Shown here one piece after another: positions 9,973-19,800 of a DNA stretch of 64,000 nucleotides. Location: contig NZ_JAFEVZ010000008.1 of NCBI RefSeq assembly GCF_022802975.1, positions 62,001 to 126,000 of the forward strand, read 5' to 3'. The notes below the pieces were generated by a model. It searched no databases and was not told where the DNA came from. It worked only from the letters and a program-made list of their open reading frames with translations. The position numbers and the translations under genes were made by a program. The DNA is from Flavobacterium pectinovorum. GTDB lineage: Bacteria; Bacteroidota; Bacteroidia; Flavobacteriales; Flavobacteriaceae. The first letter of the stretch is position 1. Each line of letters opens with the position of its first letter.

Positions 9973-11802
9973 TTATTTGTATTCTACAATTTTAGGTTTT
10001 CCTAATTCAAAAGACTGAATGCCGATATCCTGAGTTTCAAAAGTATTTGTTTTAAAGATATTTTCACCTTGAAACGGGATAGTTGGATAATATGAAATTG
10101 AAAGCTGAAATGTACTAAATACCAGATAATCATTACTTATCAAAAGTCCCAGACTGATTTTTGAATAATATTTATTTTGAAGTAAACCAGAAGTGCTGTT
10201 TCCTAATACAGCTATTGAATAATTAAAATAAGGATTTAGCCTGAAGCCTAAAACCTCTTCGGGTGCATAGGTTTGAGTTTGTAATGTTAGTACCATTTTA
10301 CTTTTACCATAGTGTGCTGCATTAAATCCAGGAAGTCCGTAATTTTCGTTTATTGTAAGCTGGTCGCCTATAGAATTTTCTCTATTGATTCCTATAATCA
10401 TTTCAGGTTTAATGAATTGTCTTAGTTTCCAATTTCCTAATGTCAATAAATTTGTAAAATAGTTAGCTTTCAATGCAATAGAAGTCTGATAAGTTTTAGC
10501 GTCATGAAAAAAACTGCCAATCTCAAAATTAGTACTCAAAAAGCCCCATTTATAATAGTCCCCAAAAGATGCCTGAGCGCCTAAATAGGGTCGCCATGTT
10601 TTATTTTTATATTGATACCCGACAGTTATTCCATAGATTCTCCCAATAGGAACGTCTTCAGTAAATCCATTTCTAAAAATATAATTGTCTTTTACGAATT
10701 CTCGTGTATTCATTCCAAAGCCCATCAAAATTTGTTTTTCATCGGAAAAAAAATTAACAGGATCAAATGCAATTTCAGGTTTTTCAGTATAATCGATGTT
10801 TAAAAAACGTCCTGATACAATAAAATTGGTTGTTCTCTCTTCTTTTGGATTTTCTCCTGTTATATCAAAGGCTTTAGCTGCCCAGAGGTCATGAGAATTA
10901 TATTTAAATGGCTGGAATTCATATTTTAAAGTTGCATCCTGTAAAGTGTCCCGTCTAAATTGCTGTCCTAAAAGAATACCGCCTGCCCATTTTGTTAACG
11001 GTGAATAAAAGGGCCGTTCGATAGAAATGCTTTTAATATAGTTGTCGTCTAAATCATTGTAATATTTGAATTTAGTGCTAATAAAAGTATTTTTGATGTT
11101 CGGGATAGTGTACAAAGCATCATGAGCATTGTGCCCGTCATCAAATCTGTTGGTAAATTTATATTCAAGCTGCTGTCCGGTACCAACAATGTTACGATCA
11201 TTAAATCCAACACCAACCCGGGAACTCGATATTGAAAATTTTGGAAGTATGCTCCAGGAATCGAGAACACGAACGACAACATCAATAGAGTCATTGCTTG
11301 TGCTAACCAACTCTTCAGATATATTTACTCTGCTTACAAATTTTTGTGATCTGATAATACGTTCCGTCTCTTTTATTTTATAACTGTCATAAACAGAATT
11401 TCTTCTAAAAAGTAATAAATTCTGAATAGCAAATTTTTTAGTTTTGATGTGTAATTTATTTCCGGTTCTTTCTCCCCAATTTTTAGGAACCATTGTAGAA
11501 TCGGTATCTGATTGTCCAAAAGGATCCAGGGTTATGATTTTGATATTGCGAATAATTTTTCCATCAACATCAGGCAGGTGTTCTTTTTCAACTAAAGTTT
11601 CATTTTTCTTTTTAATTTTTGAAGGCTTAAAAATTATTTTCTTTAAAAAAGTTGTGAATTTACTTTTTTCTGAAAGCTTTTTAATTTTGTGATATTTCTC
11701 GATACTATCTTTTTTAGTCTGTTTTTCTTGTGAAAAAGCGCTTTGGGAAAAATTCCAAAGGAAAAGAAAAACTAGAAAGATTTTTATAAAGTTTCGAAAC
11801 AT
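9973..11802 (-). CDS. Outer membrane protein with POTRA-like and beta-barrel regions
   Basis: The protein has 609 aa. A signal peptide (MFRNFIKIFLVFLFLWNFSQSAFS) is followed by a Lys-rich stretch. A region near residues 75-180 looks like a POTRA domain (IRNIKIITLDPFG, then VSRVNISEELV...SIDVVVRVLDSW). From about 185 on, alternating aromatic beta strands continue to the C-terminus, as in a BamA/surface-antigen type barrel. It is shorter than BamA, with room for only one or two POTRA units. The function is not known; an assembly or export role is possible by resemblance only. It has its own unit, 80 bp upstream of the permease stop. Confidence 0.65.
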   Translation of the reverse strand: MFRNFIKIFLVFLFLWNFSQSAFSQEKQTKKDSIEKYHKIKKLSEKSKFTTFLKKIIFKPSKIKKKNETLVEKEHLPDVDGKIIRNIKIITLDPFGQSDTDSTMVPKNWGERTGNKLHIKTKKFAIQNLLLFRRNSVYDSYKIKETERIIRSQKFVSRVNISEELVSTSNDSIDVVVRVLDSWSILPKFSISSSRVGVGFNDRNIVGTGQQLEYKFTNRFDDGHNAHDALYTIPNIKNTFISTKFKYYNDLDDNYIKSISIERPFYSPLTKWAGGILLGQQFRRDTLQDATLKYEFQPFKYNSHDLWAAKAFDITGENPKEERTTNFIVSGRFLNIDYTEKPEIAFDPVNFFSDEKQILMGFGMNTREFVKDNYIFRNGFTEDVPIGRIYGITVGYQYKNKTWRPYLGAQASFGDYYKWGFLSTNFEIGSFFHDAKTYQTSIALKANYFTNLLTLGNWKLRQFIKPEMIIGINRENSIGDQLTINENYGLPGFNAAHYGKSKMVLTLQTQTYAPEEVLGFRLNPYFNYSIAVLGNSTSGLLQNKYYSKISLGLLISNDYLVFSTFQLSISYYPTIPFQGENIFKTNTFETQDIGIQSFELGKPKIVEYK

Positions 11803-11884
11803 GCTAATAAAGTTAGCGTAAATTATTGATGATTCTATAATGAAGTGATTTAAAATAATAATATACTGAAGAAAAAAAAGTATT

Positions 11885-12985
11885 TTAATTTTCAGTTTTC
11901 AATTTTTTAATTCGCCATGTAAATCTTTTAGGCATATGATTTCCCATAACATAGCCCCAGGGTTCTAAAGATTCGATTCTGTCAAAAATAATTTTTAAAA
12001 TCGCTAACAGCGGAATTGCTAAAAACATTCCTGAAATCCCTGCAATACCACCGCCAATAATAATTCCAATTATTGAAACAAGGGCGTTAATTTCAACTTT
12101 CGAATTGATAATTAAAGGTACAAGTATATTATTGTCGATTAGCTGTACAACAATATTTACAATTAGAATACTTATAATTATAGATATATCCGGAGTTCCG
12201 GTAAGTGAGGACAAAATGGTTACAATACCTGCAATCATGATTCCTATATATGGAATCAAATTTAAAATCCCGGTTATTAGTCCAAGCAGAATAAAATACT
12301 TAGCTCCAATGATCCATAATCCTAAGCCTGTTAAAATAGAAACCACAAACATTTCAAAAATAAGTCCCAGAATATAGTTATTGATAGAAATTTTTATCTG
12401 TGTAACAATGTCTTTTAATTTAGCATGGTCTTCATTATTAAATAATTTGGCAAGAAATAGAATAAAGTGAGTTTTGTATAATAGAAATAAAAATGTAAAA
12501 ACAACCACGAGCATACTGTTAAATAATATATCGCTCAAAGAACCTATAGCAGTTCCTAATGTCCCGGGGCCATTTTGAACAGAATCGTTAGTTACTTTTT
12601 CTATATATTTTTTTTGTTCCCATATACTTATTTGAAATTTTTCATGAATATAGGACTGAATGTTATTGAAAAAAGAGATAGAGTTTTTCTTTATAACGTC
12701 AAAATCATCTGCAATGTCAGTTATTTGGTAAGAAAGGAATGCTAAAATTGCAGCAATACAAAGCACAAAAAAAACAACAGATACAAAAGAAGCCAGGTAC
12801 GTGGGAAAACGCAATTTTGTGAGAAGAAAAGTATGCACAGGAAGTAATAAAACGGTAAATAAAAAAGCAAGCATTACCAGTGTAATTATCTCACTTCCAA
12901 TATAGGTTATAGCACCAATACAAAGTAAAATTAATAATACACAAGTCAATTTTGCGTAAAAAGGTAATTTTATTGATTCATTCAT
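11885..12985 (-). CDS. AI-2E family transporter (PerM/YdiK type permease)
   Basis: This integral inner-membrane protein has 366 aa with about eight hydrophobic segments: two close together at the N-terminus, a soluble stretch near 85-140, and a C-terminal bundle containing GLITGILNLIPYIGIMIAG, the pattern typical of this family. Members export diverse small molecules or ions, and the AI-2 label is not evidence for a substrate. It ends in a basic tail. No luxS or lsr gene is nearby. Confidence 0.85.
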   Translation of the reverse strand: MNESIKLPFYAKLTCVLLILLCIGAITYIGSEIITLVMLAFLFTVLLLPVHTFLLTKLRFPTYLASFVSVVFFVLCIAAILAFLSYQITDIADDFDVIKKNSISFFNNIQSYIHEKFQISIWEQKKYIEKVTNDSVQNGPGTLGTAIGSLSDILFNSMLVVVFTFLFLLYKTHFILFLAKLFNNEDHAKLKDIVTQIKISINNYILGLIFEMFVVSILTGLGLWIIGAKYFILLGLITGILNLIPYIGIMIAGIVTILSSLTGTPDISIIISILIVNIVVQLIDNNILVPLIINSKVEINALVSIIGIIIGGGIAGISGMFLAIPLLAILKIIFDRIESLEPWGYVMGNHMPKRFTWRIKKLKTEN

Positions 12986-13139
12986 TTCTTTTGAATTTTG
13001 GTAAACTTAATGTCACACAAAATTGAAACATAAATCAATTTAATATGTTCTAACTTCTTTCCTTTAGTTTATAAAATTCCCATAACAGTTATTTTGTAAA
13101 AACTTGCTTTGTTTCGCTCCAAAATACTTAAAAGAACCC

Positions 13140-13670
13140 TTAGTCAAAAAACTCTCTTTCTTCATATTGAGATGGCATAATTGAAATTCCTTTTTGTAAT
13201 AAAAGATTATTTGGAAAAATAATTTTTTCGCCTTCTTTTGTTCTCAAATTAACATGAAAAGCACTGATATCCTCTATTTCAGCTTCAATAGGAAAATCTT
13301 TGTCGTGAATTTTTATGGTATCACCAATTCGGAAAGGAAATGAAAAGAATAAAATCATTCCGGATGTAATGTTGCTTAAAATTGACCATTGAGCAAACAT
13401 AGCAACGCCAATTACGGTAGCTATTGAGGAAACAGTTATAAAAATATCTTTAGTATCAACACCCCAAATAACGATTAAACTTATAACAACCAGCGTATTC
13501 ATCAATAAATGAATGTATTTGATGATTAAGTTTGTTCTGTGTTCAAGTCTTTCACTGGTTTTTGCAAATTTCCGAATTAGTTTTGCTACAATAATTCTAA
13601 GCAACATTAATACTATAAAAAGGATTATTGTTGCTATTATTTCTTTTGAATATTCTTTGAAAGAAAACAT
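13140..13670 (-). CDS. Small mechanosensitive channel (MscS family)
   Basis: The 176 aa protein has three membrane segments (about 10-28, 50-70 and 78-105), followed by the MscS beta domain with FSFPFRIGDTIKI and ending in the short segment EKIIFPNNLLLQKGI. It lacks the large C-terminal alpha/beta cage of E. coli MscS, so it is a minimal form. It probably releases solutes on hypo-osmotic shock. It lies 10 bp downstream of maf and may be its operon partner. Confidence 0.85.
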   Translation of the reverse strand: MFSFKEYSKEIIATIILFIVLMLLRIIVAKLIRKFAKTSERLEHRTNLIIKYIHLLMNTLVVISLIVIWGVDTKDIFITVSSIATVIGVAMFAQWSILSNITSGMILFFSFPFRIGDTIKIHDKDFPIEAEIEDISAFHVNLRTKEGEKIIFPNNLLLQKGISIMPSQYEEREFFD

Positions 13671-13680
13671 AAATTAATTT

Positions 13681-14265
13681 TTATTCTAAGATACTCAAAT
13701 ATTCATAAACTTTGGCGGTTGGCAGTCCCATAACATTGGTGTATGAACCTTCGACTTTGGCAACAGCCATAAAACCAAACCATTCCTGTATGCCATAAGC
13801 TCCGGCTTTGTCGTAAGGTTTGTAATTTTCGATATAGTATAAAATAGCTTCGTCTGATAAATTATTGAATGTCACTTTTGTAACATCGCTCAAGAGAGTA
13901 GAAGCAGAAATGGTCTTAAAACACACTGAGGTAATAACTTCATGCGTTGTTCCCGACATTGATTTTATCATCTCAAAAGCTTCTTCAGCATTTTTGGGTT
14001 TGCCTAATGCTTTATTTTGGTGCCAGACAATGGTGTCGCTGGTTACTAAAATTTCATTTTCTTTTAATTCACCTTCAAATGCATTTGCTTTTAACAATGC
14101 TAAAAAGTCTGTAATTTCAACCGCTTTTAATTCAGGAGGATATATTTCTTCAACATCTTTCAGTTGAATTTCGAAGTCTAAATCCAGATCTTTAAAAAGT
14201 TGCTGTCTTCTGGGTGAACCTGTAGCTAGTATTAAGCTGTATTTTTTTAGTTTTTCTTTAAGCAT
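13681..14265 (-). CDS. maf: Maf family nucleotide pyrophosphatase
   Basis: The protein has 194 aa. The N-terminal signature LATGSPRRQQLFKDL is the Maf nucleotide-binding motif, and TSDTIVWHQNKALGKP and YDKAGAYGIQEWFG match the other conserved blocks. Maf proteins hydrolyse non-canonical or modified nucleoside triphosphates (dTTP/UTP type here by general similarity) and so clean nucleotide pools. The gene overlaps the upstream prenyltransferase gene by 8 bp, suggesting translational coupling. Confidence 0.92.
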   Translation of the reverse strand: MLKEKLKKYSLILATGSPRRQQLFKDLDLDFEIQLKDVEEIYPPELKAVEITDFLALLKANAFEGELKENEILVTSDTIVWHQNKALGKPKNAEEAFEMIKSMSGTTHEVITSVCFKTISASTLLSDVTKVTFNNLSDEAILYYIENYKPYDKAGAYGIQEWFGFMAVAKVEGSYTNVMGLPTAKVYEYLSILE

Positions 14266-15184
14266 TGTATTGGATGTTTAAGGTAATAACCACAATAGAT
14301 AAAATTCCGAAAAGTAAAATTAACTTCAGGACACTGCTTAAATGATGAAAATCTTTTTTTGATTTGGCAGAAAAAGCTTTAACCATAAAATAAAGTAGCG
14401 GTGCCAGAACTAAAGCAAATGAATATAAAGTGGCTATATAAAGTCCGTTTTCCAGAAAATAATTTTTAATGTAAAGTATTGATAAAATAAAGGGAATAAT
14501 AGAAAGTACAGAAACAATCTTCGCTGTTCTGCTAATTCCAATTGCAATAGGCAGAGTATTCATTCCCTGGTTATAATCTCCGTTAACATCTTCAGTATCT
14601 TTGACTATTTCTCTGATAAAATTAATGATAAAAGCAAATATGGCATAATCGGTTAAAATAGAAAACAAACTCGCCATTTGTGCTTTGTTTTCAGCTATTA
14701 TTGCAGGAAAAACATCAAAAACACCAATAATCAGAACGCTCATTGCCAGTAATAAAGCTACAGCAAAGTTTCCTAAAAGCATAATTTGCTTTAAGGTAGT
14801 AGAATAAAAATAAAGTAATGAAGCTAAAAAAATGAATATAGTTGCAAATCCGGGTCTTTGGATAACATTTGACAAATAAAAGCCAATTGCAACACCAATG
14901 ATATTTAATGCAATATAGATGTTATAACCCATTGTTTCTGTAATCCCTCTGCCTATTACAACCTCTTTGGGTTTGTTTATTGAATCCGTTTCTGTGTCAA
15001 AAATGTTATTAATTACATATCCTGCTGCTGCAATTAAAACCGTGCTTAAAACCAATAATCCATATTGCCAGTCTGACAAGGCTAAAGGTATATTTTGTTC
15101 TTTAAAAAAAGCATAGCGGAATAAAACCTGCATAAAAGCAAGCATTAATAGGTTTTGATAACGAATGAGTTTGAGGTATTTCAT
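14258..15184 (-). CDS. UbiA-type prenyltransferase (geranylgeranylglycerol-phosphate geranylgeranyltransferase-like)
   Basis: This membrane enzyme has 308 aa and eight or so hydrophobic segments. The two Asp-rich motifs are NNIFDTETDSINKP and DTEDVNGDYNQGMNTLPI, which hold Mg-prenyl diphosphate. Bacteroidetes homologues are commonly annotated as geranylgeranylglycerol-phosphate synthases; the actual acceptor cannot be read from the sequence. It overlaps maf and follows a 178 bp gap after the KdsC-like gene. Confidence 0.8.
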   Translation of the reverse strand: MKYLKLIRYQNLLMLAFMQVLFRYAFFKEQNIPLALSDWQYGLLVLSTVLIAAAGYVINNIFDTETDSINKPKEVVIGRGITETMGYNIYIALNIIGVAIGFYLSNVIQRPGFATIFIFLASLLYFYSTTLKQIMLLGNFAVALLLAMSVLIIGVFDVFPAIIAENKAQMASLFSILTDYAIFAFIINFIREIVKDTEDVNGDYNQGMNTLPIAIGISRTAKIVSVLSIIPFILSILYIKNYFLENGLYIATLYSFALVLAPLLYFMVKAFSAKSKKDFHHLSSVLKLILLFGILSIVVITLNIQYNA

Positions 15185-15362
15185 TTTTAAGTTACTAAGG
15201 TTCTGAGGGGCTAAGATTCTAAGTTTTTAGGTTCAAAGAGGCAGAGGAGCAAAGGGACAAAAGGTTTTTTTAGGTTCTAAGCTTTTTTTGAAATCTTTGT
15301 CAAAGTTTAAAACTTTGACAAGATGACGTTAAGCTCATTCACCATTAACAATTCACAATTAA
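15185..15362. repeat. Purine-rich repeats and a 25-bp palindrome
   Basis: This stretch holds repeats of GGTTCTAAG-like words and, at 15297-15321, a near-perfect palindrome with arms TTGTCAAAGTTT and AAACTTTGACAA around one base. It separates the KdsC-like gene from the UbiA gene, so it could act as a partial terminator or be a dispersed palindromic repeat. Confidence 0.45.
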
Positions 15363-15890
15363 TTAATCGTGTTGTCCGTTAAAATATTCCATCCATTTTC
15401 CCTGTACTTTCATAACCTGTTCGATTACGTCACGTACAGCACCTCTTCCGCCTTTAACGTGCGAAACATAACTACAAATATTTTTAATTTCAGGACTTGC
15501 GTCTTGTGGACAGGTTGGTAAACCTACCAGTTTCATAACGTGAAAATCAGGAATATCATCTCCCATGTACAAGACATTTTCAGGTTTAATATGGTAAATG
15601 TCTGTGTATTCTTTAAAAGTTTCAACTTTGTTTGGAGTTCCTAAATGAATATCAGTAATTCCTAAATTTTGCAACCTTATGCGAACGCCTTCATTGCTTC
15701 CGCCAGAAATAATACATACGTTAAAACCACTTTCTACAGCTGCTTTCATGGCATAACCATCGCGAATGTTCATTGTACGAAGCATTTCGCCTTCGTTGGT
15801 TACAAAAACTGAGCCGTCTGTAAGCACGCCATCAACATCAAAAACAAAGGTTGTGATGTCATTCATTATTTCTTTAAAGTGTTTTGCCAT
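15363..15890 (-). CDS. KdsC-like HAD phosphatase (3-deoxy-D-manno-octulosonate 8-phosphate phosphatase)
   Basis: The 175 aa protein matches the length of stand-alone KdsC. HAD motif I is FVFDVDGVLTDG, motif II lies at NVCIISGGSNEG, and motif IV at VLYMGDDIPDFHVM. The family removes phosphate from KDO-8-P for lipopolysaccharide, although homologues acting on related sugar acids exist. It overlaps the upstream DUF2520 gene by 17 bp. A second in-frame ATG at 15866 would remove the overlap, so the exact start is open. Confidence 0.87.
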   Translation of the reverse strand: MAKHFKEIMNDITTFVFDVDGVLTDGSVFVTNEGEMLRTMNIRDGYAMKAAVESGFNVCIISGGSNEGVRIRLQNLGITDIHLGTPNKVETFKEYTDIYHIKPENVLYMGDDIPDFHVMKLVGLPTCPQDASPEIKNICSYVSHVKGGRGAVRDVIEQVMKVQGKWMEYFNGQHD

Positions 15891-16635
15891 TGTGCTGTAT
15901 AGATTGTGTTAGGATTTTATAAATATCTTTTTGAGTCTGATTCGTTAAATAATTCAAATGCGCTTCTATGGTAGTAGAATCATGGCGTTTTGCCGGGCCT
16001 GTTTGGGCATCAATGGGTTTTAATGTCTTTATTTTATCTGCTGTTTCCTCAATCAGGGGTTTTAAAATTTCAAAAGGAACCTGATGTTCTTCACAAATTT
16101 CCTGTCCGATTTGATACAAATGATTCGTAAAATTATTGACAAAAACTGCCGAAACGTGCAAAGCTTTTCTTTGTTCTGAACTGATTGAAAAAACGGCATT
16201 CGAAATACTTTTGGCAACCGTTTCTAAAATGGTGTAATCTGCTTCACTTTCAGCTTCCAGACAAATCGGAATAATTGAAAAATCAACTGGTTTGGCTTTA
16301 GAAAAAGTCTGTAAAGGATAAAAAACACCTCTGCGGTTTTTTGAATTTAAAACAGCAATAGAAGAGGTTCCTGATGTATGAACCACTAATCTATTTTGAA
16401 AAGGTAATTGTGCTGAAACCTCAGAAATTGCATCGTCTGTAATAGCAATAACATATAAATCGGCGTCTATTAAATCTGAAACATCAGTTACAATTTTATC
16501 AGAATCAACTAAGTGCAATAATGATTCTTTTTTTCTTGAAAACACTTGTCCAATTTCTATTCCTTCACTTTTAGCGAAAGTTTTTATTAAATGCTGCGCA
16601 ACATTCCCGGAACCAATTAGCGTTATTCGAATCAT
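15874..16635 (-). CDS. Rossmann-fold and DUF2520 oxidoreductase-like protein
   Basis: The protein has 253 aa. The N-terminus has a dinucleotide-binding motif (ITLIGSGNVAQHLIK) like pyrroline-5-carboxylate reductase and 6-phosphogluconate dehydrogenase relatives. The C-terminal half is helical (ALHVSAVFVNNFTNHLYQIG), as in DUF2520 proteins. The substrate is unknown. It is the first gene of the group followed by the KdsC-like gene. A TAATTTTG -7 element lies 4 bp upstream of the ATG, so the transcript may start very near the start codon. Confidence 0.8.
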   Translation of the reverse strand: MIRITLIGSGNVAQHLIKTFAKSEGIEIGQVFSRKKESLLHLVDSDKIVTDVSDLIDADLYVIAITDDAISEVSAQLPFQNRLVVHTSGTSSIAVLNSKNRRGVFYPLQTFSKAKPVDFSIIPICLEAESEADYTILETVAKSISNAVFSISSEQRKALHVSAVFVNNFTNHLYQIGQEICEEHQVPFEILKPLIEETADKIKTLKPIDAQTGPAKRHDSTTIEAHLNYLTNQTQKDIYKILTQSIQHNGKTL

Positions 16636-16639
16636 ATCG

Positions 16640-16647
16640 CAAAATTA
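16640..16647 (-). promoter_or_regulatory. -7 element of the DUF2520 gene
   Basis: The minus strand reads TAATTTTG, fitting the Bacteroidetes TAnnTTTG box. No clear TTG upstream element is found at the usual distance. Confidence 0.45.
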
Positions 16648-16850
16648 GCATTATTTTTTTAGTGATTGGCACGCATTTCAGAGATTAAAATCAATTTGTC
16701 TGAGAAATCTGTTCTGAAAAGTTGTAATAAAAAGTTATGGTTCAACTTTTTTCTAAATTTTGACAAACGATATTGAGGATATCATTAAAATAGATTTCTT
16801 TTTTAGTTTTAATTAACAAAAGACAAATAATACAACTCAACATTTTTAAG

Positions 16851-16858
16851 TACTTTTG
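16851..16858 (+). promoter_or_regulatory. -7 element of the ResB-CcsA gene
   Basis: TACTTTTG matches the Bacteroidetes TAnnTTTG box and lies 32 bp before the ATG at 16891. It overlaps the upstream in-frame GTG at 16858, which argues against that longer start. Confidence 0.55.
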
Positions 16859-16890
16859 TGCCACTTTTATACACAGTAATTCCTTCAAAA

Positions 16891-19800
16891 ATGGATAAAA
16901 AAATATTCTCTTTTTTGTTTTCTACACGATTAATGGCCGTTCTTTTTTTAACATTTGCACTTGCAATGGGTATTGGAACTTTTATCGAAAGTAAATACAA
17001 TACCGATACAGCCCGAATTTTAATTTATAACACCTGGTGGTTTGAGGCTATAATGGTATTTTTTATGATTAATTTTTTCGGAAACATTAAACGTTATCAA
17101 TTATTGAAAAAAGAAAATTGGGCAACTTTATTGCTGCACGTTGCATTTATTTTTATTCTTTTAGGAGCATTTATTACACGTTATATCAGTTACGAAGGAG
17201 TTATGCCAATTCGTGAAGGTAATACAGAAAATCAGATTCTTTCTGAAAAAACATATTTAACCATTTTTGCAGATGGTGAATATAAAGGAGAAATGAAGCG
17301 CAGGGTTTTTGAAGAAAGTCTTTTGCTGTCTCCTGTAACCAATAATGATTTTACCATTTCAGGTAAGTTTGATGACACTCCTTTTAAAGTAGAATATTCA
17401 AATTATATCATGGGTGCCAAAGAAATGGTAAAGCCAGATCCAAAAGGCATTTTATATCTAAAATTAGTTGAAGCCGGAGCAGCAGGCCGTGAAGAACATT
17501 TCCTGAAAGAGGGAGAAGTTCAAAATATTCACAATGTATTATTTGCTTTGAATAAACCAACAGCCGGTGCGATCAACATTAATACAACTGGCGAAAAATA
17601 TACCATTCAGACTCCTTTTGAAGGGGAATTTATGCGAATGGCAGATCAGTTCAAAGGTAAAGTGACCAAAGATAATGTTCAGCCTTTAATGATGCGTTCT
17701 TTATATAGTATCGGTGATATCCGAATTGTTTTTCCGGATCCTGCAATGAAAGGAAGCATCACTTATGAATCGAACAATGATTTTAAAGCCAAGACTCATA
17801 ATGATGCATTGATTGTAAAATTGAAGGCAGAAGGACAGGAAAAAGAAGTCACACTTTTAGGATCTAAAGGAAAACAAGGCGAGCCTAAATCTGTTAAAAT
17901 TGGCAATATTGATTACACTTTCTTCTACGGAAGTAAAGCTTATACAACCCCTTTCAAAATTAAACTGAATGATTTTATTGCTACAAAATATCCGGGAACA
18001 GAAAAAAGTTACTCGGCTTTTGAAAGTAAAGTAACTGTTCAGGATTCATCAGAAACTTTTGATGCAAGAATTTATATGAACAATGTTTTGGATTATAAAG
18101 GATATCGTTTTTTTCAAGCAGGATTTGATCCGGATGAAAAAGGTACGATTTTGTCTGTTAACCATGATTTCTGGGGAACTTCAATTACCTATTTTGGTTA
18201 TTTTATGTTGTACATCGGATTAATGGCCATCATGTTTACAAAAGGTTCCCGTTTTGCTGATTTAAAACGCAAACTCGAAAAAGTAAAAGAGAAAAAAGCA
18301 AAATTGATTACTGTTTTACTTTTAATGCTAAGTTTTAACGGCTTTGCACAAGAACCACATGTGCATACACCGGGACACGCTCATAATCATACTCATAACG
18401 AAGATCCTAATGATCATGCCAATCATGTAACACGTCCGCCAAGCCAAAAACAGATAGATTCATTACTGAATATTTACAAAGCTCCGGAAGCTCATGCTGC
18501 CAAATTTGGTCGTTTGATTATTCAGGATGCGGGAGGAAGAATGAAACCTATTAATACTTTCTCGTCAGAATTATTGAGGAAAGTAAGCCAAAGCGATACA
18601 TATAACGGAATGAATTCTGACCAGGTATTTTTGTCGATGACACAATACGGTCAGGTTTGGATTCAGGTTCCAATTATCCACCTGCGATCAGGAAATGATA
18701 GTATCAGAAAAATTATTGGAGTAGAAAAAGATGCAAAAAGAGCACCATTTGTAAAGTTTTTTGATGAAAATGGAAATTATAAATTATCTCCATATTTAGA
18801 TGCCGCCTACAAAGCAGCAAATCCAAATCAGTTTGAAAAAGATTTTATCGAAACGGATAAAAAAGTAAATCTGATGGAGTCTGCCTTAATGGGAAGTATT
18901 TTAAAAATATTTCCGGTACCGAATCATCCGGGTGATAAATGGGTATCGTATTTAGAATTAGAGCATGCAGGATTAAAAGGAATGGATTCAACTTATACCA
19001 GGCAAATTCTTCCATTGTATTTTAGCGCATTAAACAATGGCTCTATTTCTAAAGATTTTAAAAGTGCTGATGATTTGGTTGAAAGCATCAACGGTTTTCA
19101 AAAGAAATATGGAAGTAAAGTGCGCCCGAGCGAAGAAAAAATTGATGCTGAGATTGCATATAATAAATACGATGTATTTAAAAAATTGTCTTACTGGTAC
19201 ATTACAGCTTCTATTTTCATGCTGTTTTTTACGATTTTAAACATCTTTTTCGAAAAGAAATGGATTCGAATTACGATTAATGGGTTTCATGTTATCATCG
19301 GATTTTTATTCGGATTACATACACTTGGCTTGATTGCCCGTTGGTATATTTCAGGTCATGCGCCTTGGAGTAATGCTTACGAATCGATTATTTACGTAGC
19401 CTGGTCAACTATGTTCTTTGGATTGGCTTTTGACAGAAAATCTAAATTAACCGTTGCATCATCAGCATTTGTCACCGCTATGATTTTAATGGCTGCTTAT
19501 TTGAACTGGATCGATCCGGAAATTGCTAATCTGCAGCCGGTTTTAAATTCTTATTGGTTAATGATTCACGTAGCAGTAATTGTGGGTAGTTACGGACCAA
19601 CTGCATTAGGATTTATTTTAGGTTTCGTTTCATTGTTATTAATTTTCTTTACCAATGAAAAAAACAAAGCCAAGATGGATTTAAACATCAAAGAAATCAC
19701 TTATATTAATGAAATGGCCTTGACAATTGGTTTAGTTATGCTAACAATCGGAAATTTCCTTGGAGGACAGTGGGCCAATGAAAGCTGGGGACGTTATTGG

